Positions 34,400 through 44,126 of a DNA stretch of 64,000 bases are shown here, in pieces. The position numbers were made by a program, and so were the translations under genes. Within the stretch, counting starts at the first letter, position 1; every line of letters begins with the position of its first letter. The notes beneath the pieces are model-generated. The model was not told the DNA's origin. It worked only from the letters and a program-made list of their open reading frames with translations, and made no database searches. This stretch comes from CAZNXJ01 sp964577115. Lineage in GTDB: Bacteria > Planctomycetota > Planctomycetia > Pirellulales > Pirellulaceae. Where the stretch lies: the NCBI GenBank assembly GCA_964577115.1, contig CAZNXJ010000005.1, positions 124,001 through 188,000 on the forward strand, in the 5' to 3' direction.

Positions 34400-36793
34400 T
34401 TACAAAAGGCCCCACCGCTTGCGCAGCAGCCACTCGGCTGTTAGCAGGCCAATCACCAGCAGCACCAAGAACGACGAATTCCACAGCGGCTCGGGCGGCA
34501 ATGACTCGATGCGCACTTGCCGCCCCTTCGGGAGTTCCTCCAAAAGCCGTCCAGCCGCGCGAGCGGGATAATACCTTCCTCCCGACACTTGGGCAGCTTC
34601 CCGCAGGTCGGACGAATCCATTTCCAGTCGTCCGCGCTCCCCTTCGGCCGCCTGAACGGTAAAGCGAGTCGCGGCCGGGTTGTCGGTCGTCGCCGGCTCG
34701 GCCAGCCAGGCACGGTATTGTCCCTTCGGCAAGTTGGTCGCCAAACCGTAGAACAGACCTCGATTGGCCGAGTCACGATGCAGCGTAATGCGGCGCCGCC
34801 CGGCGGACTCCTGTTCCACCACAACCGTGACGCCATCGTCGGCTGCCGGCGCCATGCGGTCATCAAAAAAGCGGACGCGAAGCGAAACCGGTTCGGCCAA
34901 CCGGTACTCATCTTTGTCGGTCGCCAACTCCACACCGCCCGTTGCCAACAGCTTCGCGCGGCTGAGATAACGCACCAACTGGAGCCAGAAGCTTGCGAAG
35001 TACTCGGAGCCACGTGCATCGTGCGCCCAGCGGTACGTCTCGTCGGTTAGCACCATGACGACCTTGCCTGCGCCAACGAACTGCATACAGACGACGGGGC
35101 TCGGACCGGACGACGCACCAACCGCTTCGACGAGCACACGGGCGCCCGGCTTCAGCTCCGTCGCATCAACCGTCCAGTACAGAGGCGGCAAACTCTCCCA
35201 CACCTCGCGGCTCGCCCCGGCATTGGCAGTTAGCTGCGTGAGCACGCTGGACAACCCCACAGACGTCGGCCGCATGGTGATCGGCTGCTCGAGCAAGCTA
35301 TCCGGCGGCGGAATCGATGCCGACTCGACATGGATCGGCATCAGCTCGGCGAGCGGCGAGTCGCGATACGCAAGCGGCGTGTGGCGCGTGCCGCTCGAGA
35401 AGATAATCCCGCCGCCACGCTGCCGGACGAAATCGGCGAGATTCGCGAGCTGCGATTCGCTGAAGAACGCCGGATTCACATCGCCAAAAATCACGACGTC
35501 ATATTCGAACAGCTCATCCCGGCTGACCGGAAACACGCGCTGCGCCGACGCGTCGATCGTGGAATATTCGAGATCGGCTTCCTGGAGAATAACCGTCAAA
35601 TCAATCGCTTTCGAAGTGTCTTCCGATCCTCGCTTCAGCCCGCGCTCGAGCAAGTTCTTGAGAAACCGAAACTCGAAACTGGGATACTCCTGCACGTACA
35701 ACACGCGGATCGATTCATCGCGCACACTAACGTTTGTCGTCAGGCGGTTGTTGCCGGGATTCACGTCCCCCGGCGGCAACTCAACTTCAACCGCCACCTC
35801 GAAGTCGCCCACTTCTGTCGGCCGGTACGACAGCCGCACGGTTTGCATTTCACCATCGGCGCCGGCCACGACCTGACGCGTGGCGAGGGGGGTATTGGAT
35901 TCAACATCGATCAATTGCAGCGTCAGCTCCTGACCCTCGAAGCCGGTGGCGCTCAGCTTGACGTCGAAATGCGCGATATCGCCGACGAACACGACTTCCT
36001 CCGAAAGCAGGTCGCTCAGCCGAACATCGCGCGCCGGACGGTCGTCTCCCATGCCGATCAGAAACAGAGGCACGTCCATACGCTGTGCGTAATTCGCGGC
36101 CTCCCCCAGCGTGCGGCCCTCGGTCGTAATGCCGTCGGTCAACATGACGACCGCCGCCGTCGGCCGGCCGCGCTGATTTTCAAGGATCGCCCGCAAACCG
36201 GCTCCCAAGCGGCTGCTGGCGTGCACTCGGTCCTCAGCATCAATTTCCGCTTCTCGCAGTGTTTCCCGAAGTTTGTCACGAGGCGCGGCTTCCTGGCGCA
36301 CCGTCGACGCGACGCGGTACACATGGACGTTGTAGCGTGCTTGGAGCTCGGCCAGCAGTGGTTCGGGCGTGTCGAGCAGTAGCCGTTTGGCCCGATCCCA
36401 GCGCGTCTGAGGCGCCGATGAGCCGTGGCTCATTCTATCCGCGCCGGCAGCATCCGCCGTCGCGGCATCCGTATGCAGCATGCTCCCGGAATCATCGAGC
36501 ACCAGGATCAAGTCGGGCAAATCCGTGACGTCGCGTGCGAGCATCCAACCATACATCAGGCCAAAGATCGTGAGCCCGATGACCCAGGTGCGGAGGACGA
36601 CGAGCACCCCTCGATGCCAACGTGCGCCCTGGACCCGCTCGCGAAAATAGATCCAGCCGATAACGGCCACCGATACCAACAGCAGCGCGATGGCCAGCGT
36701 ATGCGGCCACGGCCACGTGTGCACGAGCCGCCGCTGTAGCCCGGGCGGGTTGCCGCGTATCAAGTAATCGATGACTTCGACCAGAGTGTTCAT
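34400..36793 (-). CDS. VWA domain membrane protein with GATase-like region
   Basis: 797 residues. Two N-terminal membrane helices (residues about 30-50 and 70-90). A von Willebrand factor A domain has a MIDAS DDSGSM followed by a long acidic loop, and TDGITTEGRTLG for the other metal residues. The middle is beta-rich, then a glutamine-amidotransferase-like part (YDVVIFGDVNPAFF, FVRQRGGGIIFSSG). One C-terminal helix (FLVLLVIGLLTAEWLLRK) brings the chain back to the membrane. The start overlaps the BatA-type gene's stop by 4 nt. Probably acts with MoxR and DUF58 in the periplasm. Confidence 0.88.
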   Translation of the reverse strand: MNTLVEVIDYLIRGNPPGLQRRLVHTWPWPHTLAIALLLVSVAVIGWIYFRERVQGARWHRGVLVVLRTWVIGLTIFGLMYGWMLARDVTDLPDLILVLDDSGSMLHTDAATADAAGADRMSHGSSAPQTRWDRAKRLLLDTPEPLLAELQARYNVHVYRVASTVRQEAAPRDKLRETLREAEIDAEDRVHASSRLGAGLRAILENQRGRPTAAVVMLTDGITTEGRTLGEAANYAQRMDVPLFLIGMGDDRPARDVRLSDLLSEEVVFVGDIAHFDVKLSATGFEGQELTLQLIDVESNTPLATRQVVAGADGEMQTVRLSYRPTEVGDFEVAVEVELPPGDVNPGNNRLTTNVSVRDESIRVLYVQEYPSFEFRFLKNLLERGLKRGSEDTSKAIDLTVILQEADLEYSTIDASAQRVFPVSRDELFEYDVVIFGDVNPAFFSESQLANLADFVRQRGGGIIFSSGTRHTPLAYRDSPLAELMPIHVESASIPPPDSLLEQPITMRPTSVGLSSVLTQLTANAGASREVWESLPPLYWTVDATELKPGARVLVEAVGASSGPSPVVCMQFVGAGKVVMVLTDETYRWAHDARGSEYFASFWLQLVRYLSRAKLLATGGVELATDKDEYRLAEPVSLRVRFFDDRMAPAADDGVTVVVEQESAGRRRITLHRDSANRGLFYGLATNLPKGQYRAWLAEPATTDNPAATRFTVQAAEGERGRLEMDSSDLREAAQVSGGRYYPARAAGRLLEELPKGRQVRIESLPPEPLWNSSFLVLLVIGLLTAEWLLRKRWGLL

Positions 36794-38937
36794 TCGCGCG
36801 CCGATCCAAAGCGCCAACCACAATACGATTCGGTCACTAACAGGACCAGCATGAGCAGCAGCACATAACGTGTTGCCGACTGTTGACGTACGACGCTCAT
36901 GCTGCCCGACTCCTCCGGCGTTTCCTCCAGACGCCGAAACTGGCTGGGTAACCGCGCTGCATCGTACCGATCCAATTGGCTCTCGGCGGTATCCACCGAT
37001 ACCGAGAACAATTCGACAGCATCCTCGGGCGTGTCATAGCGCGCTCGATAAATACCACTCCAGTACGTATTCGGATACGCCCAGCTCACCTGCTCGTCGT
37101 GGCTCACGAGGCGCACGCGTTCGACAGTCCCGTCGGGCGGCACGATGCGCAGCGAACCGGCGCTGGCACGGGGTGGCGGGTGCGACGTTAACGGCTCGCC
37201 GACCATCACATCCCGAGCGGCATCGTGCTGGCGCACCGCGAGGGCGAGCATCTCCTGCATGACCGGAGGAAAGGCTGGCCAGGCCGCAAACTCCGACCAG
37301 CCCTGTGATGAGTCCGATTCGCCGAGTGACGGCGTGGGTGCGCTGGCAAAGACAAATACGCGGCCCTGTCCAATCGGAGCCTCGATCAGCGCCGGTGCAC
37401 CGCTGTTGAACGCAAGCGCCACGCGGACATCGGCCTGGGGTGCTGGCGTTAACGGATAATAACGCCATGTCGGCACCGTCAACAAACCCGCACGCTGCTC
37501 GCCGGCGAATGGAGCCACCAGTGGATGGCGGTATCCCAACGGATCGAAGCGGTATTCGCCGGGCGCCACCGGTTCGCCCAACCGCACGGGAAGTAGCGGC
37601 CAGCGGCTTTCAGCACCGAGCGTCGGGTTGTAGTTTTCGATGTCGACCTGATTGCCGAGAAAAAATGCGAGCGACCCGCCCGCCGTCACGTAGCGGTGCA
37701 GCAGTGCGGCTTCCTGCTGGCTGAAGCGAGCGACGTTGGCGAGCACGATCAGTTCATATTGTGCGAGATCCCGTTCGACGATCGCCGTCTCGGTCGCCAG
37801 TTCCCACCGCACGCGCGGCTGCTCGGTGCGCCGCGGTTCAAGCGCATACGCAACGTACCGCGCCGCATTCGGCTCGCCCTCGATACACAGCACGCGCGTT
37901 GCTTCACGCACAATCACCACTTTCCAGCGGTGGTTGTCGACCTCCAAATCATCTTCATGCATCCGCAGTTCAACGTGGTGTTCACCGGCTGCGACGAAGC
38001 GGTGCGTGAAGGCCAACGTCGCAGCGCCGGTCGTCAGATCCACCGACTCTTCACGCACCGGCTGGCCATCCACAACGAACTCGACGCGCGCTCGGCGCGG
38101 CCGTTCGGCCGAGAGCCGCCGCAGTTCGGCAATGAAGCGTACCTCTTGATCCACCGTTGCAAAGGCATCGAGCATTTCGAGACGCGTGATTGCCGCGTTT
38201 TCCCAGGACGGCTCACCAACCTCGAGGACGGAAACCTGCACTTGCTTGTCCGCCAGTTGCTCGAGCCGATTGCGCACCCCCGCCGACTCCGTGGCTTCCC
38301 ATGTCGCAGCGCCCAGGTCGGTGATGAAGCAGACGCGTGTCTCCTGAAGCCGCGGATGGCGGTGCTGAGCACGCTCGATCAACTGCTCGACCTGTCGTAA
38401 GGTCTGCTGTAAATCGGCGCCCGTATGGAACACGCGCAGCGCATCGATTTCGCGCAGTACGTCGCTCGCATCAAACGCCGGCTCCCGAATGACGACCTGT
38501 GGCGGGCTGGCCATCAGGACAAGCGTGAAGCCGTCGCCTTGCGACGCGCCGCCCACAAGTTCGCGCGCCTTTTGCTGTGCATCTTCAAAGCGCGTGCGCC
38601 CGTCTGTGCGGTACTCCATCGAAAACGAGCCATCCAGCACGAGCACCCAGTGGGTGTTGGTGACCGCGGCCACCGAGTCGGCGACGGTTCGCGTCAACAG
38701 CGGCTCGGCGAGTCCCACGGCCAGAAGTAGAAGAATGCCGGCGCGCAGCAGGAGGAGCAGCAACTGTTCGAGCCGCAAACGCCGCGCGTGCTGGCGCAGG
38801 GCCGCCAGCAGGAACCGCGTTGCGGCCCAGGGCGTTTGCTGGTACCGGCGGCGGCTCAGCCAATGAATGAGGATCGGCACTGCGGCAGCGAGCGCCCAGA
38901 GCAGCATCCAGCCATTAACCAGCGGCCAAAAACCCAC
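36790..38937 (-). CDS. BatA/VWA domain membrane protein
   Basis: 715 residues, GTG start at 38937. N-terminal BatA membrane segment (AAAVPILIHWLSRRRY), second helix (LLLLLLRAGILLLLAVGLAEPLL), then VWA with DGSFSM as MIDAS and CFITDLGAATWE. Middle beta domain and GATase-like part (QYELIVLANVARFS, AGGSLAFFLGNQVDIE). One C-terminal helix (YVLLLMLVLLVTESYCGW). Same architecture as the VWA gene after it, so these are paralogous. 98 bp downstream of the DUF58 gene. Confidence 0.9.
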   Translation of the reverse strand: MGFWPLVNGWMLLWALAAAVPILIHWLSRRRYQQTPWAATRFLLAALRQHARRLRLEQLLLLLLRAGILLLLAVGLAEPLLTRTVADSVAAVTNTHWVLVLDGSFSMEYRTDGRTRFEDAQQKARELVGGASQGDGFTLVLMASPPQVVIREPAFDASDVLREIDALRVFHTGADLQQTLRQVEQLIERAQHRHPRLQETRVCFITDLGAATWEATESAGVRNRLEQLADKQVQVSVLEVGEPSWENAAITRLEMLDAFATVDQEVRFIAELRRLSAERPRRARVEFVVDGQPVREESVDLTTGAATLAFTHRFVAAGEHHVELRMHEDDLEVDNHRWKVVIVREATRVLCIEGEPNAARYVAYALEPRRTEQPRVRWELATETAIVERDLAQYELIVLANVARFSQQEAALLHRYVTAGGSLAFFLGNQVDIENYNPTLGAESRWPLLPVRLGEPVAPGEYRFDPLGYRHPLVAPFAGEQRAGLLTVPTWRYYPLTPAPQADVRVALAFNSGAPALIEAPIGQGRVFVFASAPTPSLGESDSSQGWSEFAAWPAFPPVMQEMLALAVRQHDAARDVMVGEPLTSHPPPRASAGSLRIVPPDGTVERVRLVSHDEQVSWAYPNTYWSGIYRARYDTPEDAVELFSVSVDTAESQLDRYDAARLPSQFRRLEETPEESGSMSVVRQQSATRYVLLLMLVLLVTESYCGWRFGSARE

Positions 38938-39035
38938 GGACTTTGCTCACCCTCTACAATCAACAAACCATCAACGTGCTCGCCCGCATCGTACTCCGGC
39001 ACCGTGCCCCGTGCCGCGATGCTTCCTACCTACGG

Positions 39036-39938
39036 CTAGCGGACACGCTGCATACGCGCCGCGAGATAACGAAACAGGATACGATCCAGCGGCTCATCGC
39101 TCAGGATTCGCTGGTAATCGATTCCCCGCTGCCGGCATCCCGATTCGATCTGCGCAAGATGTGACTGGATCTCGTCACGATACGCGCTGCGCAACGCGCG
39201 CGGATCCGTCTGGACGGTCGGTGCGTGTTCGAGCCCCACAAAACGCGTCGGATCGGCAAACGGAAACTCGAGCTCCGCGCGATCGAGCACCTGGAACACG
39301 ACGACATCGTGCCGCCGATGATGAAAGTGCTTCAATCCCGTGATCAGATCGTCGGGATCGTCGAACAGGTCGCTCAGCACGATCACCAGCCCGCGTCTCC
39401 GAAACCGCTCCGCCAACTCATGGAACACCGGACCGCTGCGAGTTTCCATGCCAGGCTCGGTGCGTTCGAGCAGCTGCAGGATGTTCTCCAATTGTCCCGG
39501 TCCTCCCGCCGGCGGAAGCGAGTGCCGCGGCGACGTATCGTACACGGTCAAACCGACGGCGTCCTGCTGCTGGAGGACGAGCCACCCGAGTGCCGCCACG
39601 AGCGTCTGGGCGTATTCGAGTTTCGTCAGCGGCGCTTCGGCGTGGCGATACGTCATGCTCTCGCTGACGTCCACCACCAGGTAGCAAATTAAGTTCGTCT
39701 CGTCCTCGAACTGCTTCAGGTACAGCTTGTCGGTGCGCCCGAACACCTTCCAATCCAAGTACCGCAAATCGTCGCCTGGTACGTACTCGCGGTGTTCGGC
39801 AAATTCGATCGAGAAGCCCCGCCGCGGACTGCGGTGCAGGCCTGCCAGAAAGCCCTCGACCAAATGCCGAGCGCGGAGGCGCAGCCCTTTAAGCTTAGCG
39901 AGGTTCCGCGGATCGAAATACTTGCGGGATGCTTCCAC
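39036..39938 (-). CDS. DUF58 domain protein
   Basis: 300 residues from GTG 39938, chosen because GAGG lies 6 nt upstream and the family N-terminus (EASRKYFDPRNLAKL) follows at once. The ATG at 39998 would overlap moxR by 104 nt, and the GTG overlaps it by 44 nt. DUF58 signature GFSIEFAEHREYVPGDDLR is followed by DWKVFGRTDKLYLKQFE. A VWA-like part has VVDVSESM and VLSDLFDD. Soluble, cytoplasmic partner of MoxR, probably presenting a client. Confidence 0.94.
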   Translation of the reverse strand: MEASRKYFDPRNLAKLKGLRLRARHLVEGFLAGLHRSPRRGFSIEFAEHREYVPGDDLRYLDWKVFGRTDKLYLKQFEDETNLICYLVVDVSESMTYRHAEAPLTKLEYAQTLVAALGWLVLQQQDAVGLTVYDTSPRHSLPPAGGPGQLENILQLLERTEPGMETRSGPVFHELAERFRRRGLVIVLSDLFDDPDDLITGLKHFHHRRHDVVVFQVLDRAELEFPFADPTRFVGLEHAPTVQTDPRALRSAYRDEIQSHLAQIESGCRQRGIDYQRILSDEPLDRILFRYLAARMQRVR

Positions 39939-40950
39939 GAGGAGCCTCGTTCTCGGCGGCGACCGGCGTGCTGTCCAGCAGCCGCCGAATGATTTCATCC
40001 GTGGTGACGCCTTCGGCGTCAGCCGTAAAGTTCGTGCGAATCCGGTGGCGCAATACCGGCAGCGCGACCGCGCGTATGTCCTCGATGCTCGCGTAGTGCC
40101 GGCCGTCCAACGCGGCGCGAGCTTTCGCGCCGAGCACCAGGTATTGGCTGGCGCGAGGTCCCGCGCCCCACATCACATACTCGCGTACAAACTCCGCCGC
40201 GTCGGGTTGGTTGTGCCGCGTGCGCCGAGCCAGCTGTAGGGCGTAGCGAGCGACATGATCGGCGATCGGAATGCGCCGCACAATCTGTGTCAAACTCGTG
40301 ATGTGCGCCGCGTCCAGCGTCGGCTCGATGCGACTTTCCACGTCGGTCGTCGTGCGTTTGATGATCTCCAGTTCTTCGTCTTCGCTCGGATAATCAACTT
40401 TTACGTTGAACATAAAGCGGTCAAGCTGAGCTTCCGGCAGCGGATAGGTTCCTTCCAGCTCGAGCGGGTTCTGTGTGGCGAGCACAAAGAACGGTTCGGG
40501 CAGTGGATGGCGACTGCCGCCGATCGTCACCTGATGCTCCTGCATGGCCTCGAGCAAGGCGGCTTGCGTCTTGGGCGGCGTCCGGTTGATCTCGTCGGCG
40601 AGCACCACGTTCGAAAATACCGGCCCGGGCAGAAATCGGTACTCCCGATGGCCTGTCGCCCGATCCTCCTGAATCACTTCCGTCCCGGTAATGTCGGCCG
40701 GCATCAAGTCCGGCGTGAATTGAATCCGGTTGAACTGCAGTGAAAGGGCGCTGGCCAGCGTGCGGATGAGCAGCGTTTTGGCGAGCCCTGGGACACCGAC
40801 CAGCAGGCAGTGCCCCCGAGCAAACATGGCGATCAATAGCTGCTCGATTGTTTCCTTCTGGCCAACAATCACCTTGCTCAGCTGCTGCACGATCTCCTCG
40901 CGTGCCTGCTTCAGCTGCGATACCGCCTGCAAATCATCCTCGGGTAGCAT
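39895..40950 (-). CDS. MoxR family AAA+ ATPase
   Basis: 351 residues from ATG 40950; the upstream 37 codons have no family character. Walker A GVPGLAKT, Walker B VVLADEINRTPPKTQAALLE, sensor motif FVLATQNPLELEGTYPLPEA, and an Arg finger region DRFMFNVKVDYPS. MoxR proteins are chaperone ATPases that act on VWA-domain partners, as encoded here just downstream. It overlaps the DUF58 gene and lies 34 bp after the PQQ-repeat gene, so all belong to one transcript. Confidence 0.97.
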   Translation of the reverse strand: MLPEDDLQAVSQLKQAREEIVQQLSKVIVGQKETIEQLLIAMFARGHCLLVGVPGLAKTLLIRTLASALSLQFNRIQFTPDLMPADITGTEVIQEDRATGHREYRFLPGPVFSNVVLADEINRTPPKTQAALLEAMQEHQVTIGGSRHPLPEPFFVLATQNPLELEGTYPLPEAQLDRFMFNVKVDYPSEDEELEIIKRTTTDVESRIEPTLDAAHITSLTQIVRRIPIADHVARYALQLARRTRHNQPDAAEFVREYVMWGAGPRASQYLVLGAKARAALDGRHYASIEDIRAVALPVLRHRIRTNFTADAEGVTTDEIIRRLLDSTPVAAENEAPRGSIPQVFRSAEPR

Positions 40951-40984
40951 CTTGTTTGGCCGTGCCTTTCTTGACCCGGGTCCG

Positions 40985-43381
40985 TTACCAGGAGCGCAGC
41001 GCCACCAATTCGGTCGCTGACGCGATGAGTAGCACGTTGGCGCCTGCCACCAAGTTGCCACTCGGAATCCCGTACGCTGCTAACTCCATTGGGGCCCGAG
41101 CCAGGACCGGCGTCCAGCCCCCCTCCCCTGCCTGAGGAGTTATTCGAAACACGTAGATCGCGGTGCGAGTCGGCCAGTAAATTTCGTTCGGCCCCAGAAC
41201 TCCTCGGCCGTACCCGCGTGGTTCGGGCCACGCGTGACCGGGCCGGAAAGCGCGGGGGGCGGGAAACTGCGTCACCGGCCGGCCGTCCCATCGATCGAAC
41301 CAATACAGGGACTCCCCGCTAGCCAGCAGATAGTCGCCGGACGTACCGAGCAGATACCGGGCGTCGGCGGCGAGGCCCGGCGGCGTGGCCCACAGCAGCT
41401 GCCCACGGCCGGCATCCAGGGCGAACAGCCGATCGCTGTCGGCCGGCGCCACATAAACTACATCACGATCGACAACCGCCGGCGCAAGATCCCGGAAATA
41501 ATGGACACTCGGCGCCTCGCTATCATCCATCGCAAACGCCGCGCGCGGGTACCTCGCCAGCCAACGTGTGCGCCCGCCTTCCATGTCCAGCGCCGCAATG
41601 ACGCCGAGGTTGGTGTTGAAATACAGCGTCGAGCCGGCCAGGGTAAGCAGGTTGTGGGTTATCTCGCGGACGCGGCCCTGCCCCGCAGTTTCAGCCGCAC
41701 AAACAAAGCGACGCCAGAGCCGTCGGCCGGTCAGCGCATCGAAACATGCGATGTGCGCCTCAACGTGCACTTCGTCCTGCCGGCGCAACGCGGCGTAGAG
41801 CCGCGTTCCATGGACGAGCGGCGTTCCGTCAAAGGTCCACTCGTTACCTTCCAGCTCAAGCGGAAAGCCAGGCAGCAGCTTTCCTTCCGCAGCCAACTCC
41901 AGCCCGACCACTTGGCCGCGATTGGCGGAGCTCACATCGAGGGGCCCCGGCCACCGAGTGACGGGCGAACCGAGCCGAGCAAAGAGGCGACCGTCCGAAG
42001 CACTAAGCGTATACCGGGGCACACCAAATTGCAGAGCCTCGGTAGGCGGGACCGCCGGAGCTCGCGGTGTCACCTCGTAGATGACAGCATCCGCGCGCGA
42101 CGCGGGCGCGGGCGATGTGGCGCCGGAAGGGTCACTTCCAAAGGCAGGCCGGCCCGTCTGTAGATCAAAGGCGTACACGGCCGAACGGTCCGCTACGAAC
42201 ACGTGCGGACCGACGATAAGCGGGAAGTAGCTCAGCGCCGCGTCCGCGTCTTCCGCCACACGCAGCGCATTGCCAACGACATCCTGACGCGCGGAGACGG
42301 GAGTCAGCGGTACGCGCCACAGCGGGGCTCCCCCCACATCCTGCGTGTCGCGCCGGTCCGGATTCCGACGTTCCGACCCGCCCCACGTGATCGACTCGGA
42401 GGGCGGGCGCCGCGGCCACTCGGCACTCTGCTGCAACAACTCTTCGAGCAGCTCGCGATAGACACCCTCGCGGCCTGCCAGCCTCCCACGCGCGTCCGGA
42501 TGAACTTGGGCAAGCCATTGCCATTCGCGCTGCGCCCGCTCGCGCGAGCCCTCGAGTATCGACACCAGCACCAGACGCGCTAGTACGTCAGCGGCGGGAA
42601 TCTCGCTGTCGGGATAAACCAGCCAGTTGGTGGCCGGCGACGCGTTGGCAAGCAGCTCGGCGACTGACCTCGTGGATTCGGCCTTGTTGGACGTCGGGCG
42701 TAGTGCGAGCCACAGCGGGCGCCCGGGCGCAAGATCGTCCGCGTTGGCAACCTGCGGCAAGCGCAAGGCGGGATGCAGCGTTTCCCAGGCACGGCGCGCC
42801 AGTGTGTAATCGCCCCGCTCGAGGGCGTACTCACCAAGCAGCAACAAGGCCTCGTCGCCAACCGACGACGCGAAAAACTGTTCGACAATTCGCGCGACCA
42901 ATGCCGGATCACGCCGCTCGCGCGCGTCAGCCAGCCAACGCTCGGCAATCGGATCGACCTCGCGACGATACTCGGCCAGCGCCTCGGGAGCCGTGACGCT
43001 CCACCGGCAAAGCAGCCCGTGGCAGTATTCGCGGATACGCACATAGCGCGTAATTGGCGCATCGGAGTCATCCGCCATCGCGATCAGTCGATCGCTGTCC
43101 GCGTCCATTACCTGGCGAAGGGTGTCAACCGCTTCGGCCCATTGGCTGGCGAGAAGAAATTGCTGAGCACGCTCGAGATGCGCGCGCGTCGCCTGATCGA
43201 TTTCGCCAATATCAACGGTCGCCGGGGCTTCCCGGGGCGGATCGGACGCCGGCGATTGTGCATGCAGGCTTCCACCGAGTAGCAGCGATACGGCCAACGC
43301 CAGGCGAGCCGCAAGGGCCACGAGTTTCGAAGCGCGTGGCAAGCGAAGCGAGCAGCGTATCAGGCCTGGTGGCAGCAGCAT
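40985..43381 (-). CDS. Exported PQQ-type beta-propeller protein with TPR-like N-terminus
   Basis: 798 residues from ATG 43381, after a TTG at 43393 that is less likely. Signal peptide to about residue 42 (ALAVSLLLGGSLHAQ). Residues 65-300 are helical and TPR-like (ARRAWETLHPALRL, GEYALERGDYTLARRA). From about 340 on, repeated blades with GPHVFVADRSAVYAFD, LTGRRLWRRFVCAAE, YFNTNLGVIAALD and LFALDAGRGQLLWATP, the W-motif of PQQ/BamB-like propellers. There is no PQQ-dehydrogenase Cys pair or Ca site visible. Likely a periplasmic scaffold, first gene of the MoxR unit. Confidence 0.88.
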   Translation of the reverse strand: MLLPPGLIRCSLRLPRASKLVALAARLALAVSLLLGGSLHAQSPASDPPREAPATVDIGEIDQATRAHLERAQQFLLASQWAEAVDTLRQVMDADSDRLIAMADDSDAPITRYVRIREYCHGLLCRWSVTAPEALAEYRREVDPIAERWLADARERRDPALVARIVEQFFASSVGDEALLLLGEYALERGDYTLARRAWETLHPALRLPQVANADDLAPGRPLWLALRPTSNKAESTRSVAELLANASPATNWLVYPDSEIPAADVLARLVLVSILEGSRERAQREWQWLAQVHPDARGRLAGREGVYRELLEELLQQSAEWPRRPPSESITWGGSERRNPDRRDTQDVGGAPLWRVPLTPVSARQDVVGNALRVAEDADAALSYFPLIVGPHVFVADRSAVYAFDLQTGRPAFGSDPSGATSPAPASRADAVIYEVTPRAPAVPPTEALQFGVPRYTLSASDGRLFARLGSPVTRWPGPLDVSSANRGQVVGLELAAEGKLLPGFPLELEGNEWTFDGTPLVHGTRLYAALRRQDEVHVEAHIACFDALTGRRLWRRFVCAAETAGQGRVREITHNLLTLAGSTLYFNTNLGVIAALDMEGGRTRWLARYPRAAFAMDDSEAPSVHYFRDLAPAVVDRDVVYVAPADSDRLFALDAGRGQLLWATPPGLAADARYLLGTSGDYLLASGESLYWFDRWDGRPVTQFPAPRAFRPGHAWPEPRGYGRGVLGPNEIYWPTRTAIYVFRITPQAGEGGWTPVLARAPMELAAYGIPSGNLVAGANVLLIASATELVALRSW

Positions 43382-43429
43382 GGATTTCCGCAACGCATGA
43401 GCCGGCCGCCTTGCGCCTCCGGCGGCACG

Positions 43430-43615
43430 TCAAGACGACGTCCCCAGTCCCTCGACGAGCCGCCCGACATAAAACAATCCGAATCCAAAGACGAGCATCA
43501 CCAGCATGTCGCTGACACCAAAGCCGCGTCCCAGGCTGTCATTCAGCTCAAGCACCATCGACAGCGGCAGCAGGACCAAGCCGGCAAGCTGGAGTAAACG
43601 CCCCACGATGCGCAT
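43430..43615 (-). CDS. Small two-helix membrane protein
   Basis: 61 residues from ATG 43615; the longer frame upstream has no conserved features. Two membrane helices (LLQLAGLVLLPLSMVLEL and MLVMLVFGFGLFYVGRLVEG). The N-terminal MRIVGRLLQLAGLVLLPL pattern is one I have seen as a short conserved planctomycete protein. Function unknown. Lies between the oxidase unit and the MoxR unit, 48 bp before the PQQ-repeat gene. Confidence 0.75.
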   Translation of the reverse strand: MRIVGRLLQLAGLVLLPLSMVLELNDSLGRGFGVSDMLVMLVFGFGLFYVGRLVEGLGTSS

Positions 43616-43760
43616 GTTGGGCTCGTTGTCGTTGAAAAGCCGCGACGACTCGGAACGTCGCTTTCCTACCGGCGAAGCTAAACTTCCTTTGAGCATCCAC
43701 GCCGCACAACGGCCACGACCAGTCACAAACGGTTGATCAACCGCGCGCCGTAGCTCGCCC

Positions 43761-44093
43761 CTACCACGAATTCATCGGGCTCGTCGAGACAGTCAGGCTG
43801 GGCACGGCCGCTTGCCGATGACGAGCCTTGCGAACTTCGTAATAGAAGTATCCGGCCAGGCTCCCCAGGATCAGGAACGGCATGGACATCATGAAGATGA
43901 TGCTCCAAAAGTATCCCCGAATCAGGTTGATCGCGTCGGGGCCGCTGTTCGCGAGGTTCTCCTTACAGGTCGGGCAGGCCGAAGCCAGATCGGCCAGCAG
44001 TACGACGAGCACGAGGGCGGCCAGCCCTCCGCGCATGAACACTCGTCCCCGCCCGCTGGGTGCCGCCATTCGCGTCATCGCATTGCCTTTCAT
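43761..44093 (-). CDS. Small exported membrane protein with CPTC motif
   Basis: 110 residues from ATG 44093, AGGAG 7 nt upstream. N-terminal signal-like segment (GGLAALVLVVLLADLASA) then CPTCKENL directly after the predicted cleavage site, then a long helix (FWSIIFMMSMPFLILGSLAGYFYYE) and a basic tail. The Cys pair is not a heme site (no His after it). It could bind copper or act as a redox pair. It follows the DUF420 gene, and the neighbourhood suggests a part in oxidase assembly. Confidence 0.75.
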   Translation of the reverse strand: MKGNAMTRMAAPSGRGRVFMRGGLAALVLVVLLADLASACPTCKENLANSGPDAINLIRGYFWSIIFMMSMPFLILGSLAGYFYYEVRKARHRQAAVPSLTVSTSPMNSW

Positions 44094-44115
44094 CGCGATT
44101 CTCCTGAATACGCCG

Positions 44116-44121
44116 ATTATA
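44116..44121 (-). promoter_or_regulatory. Candidate internal -10 box
   Basis: TATAAT on the minus strand in GGGCTATAATCGG, 23 nt upstream of the ATG at 44093, between two genes of the oxidase unit. Similar context to the boxes at 16070 and 57423. Confidence 0.35.
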
Positions 44122-44126
44122 GCCCG

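Noticed and set aside
43761..44093. CPTCK as a heme c site
   Set aside because: The fifth residue is Lys, not His, so it is not a CxxCH attachment motif.
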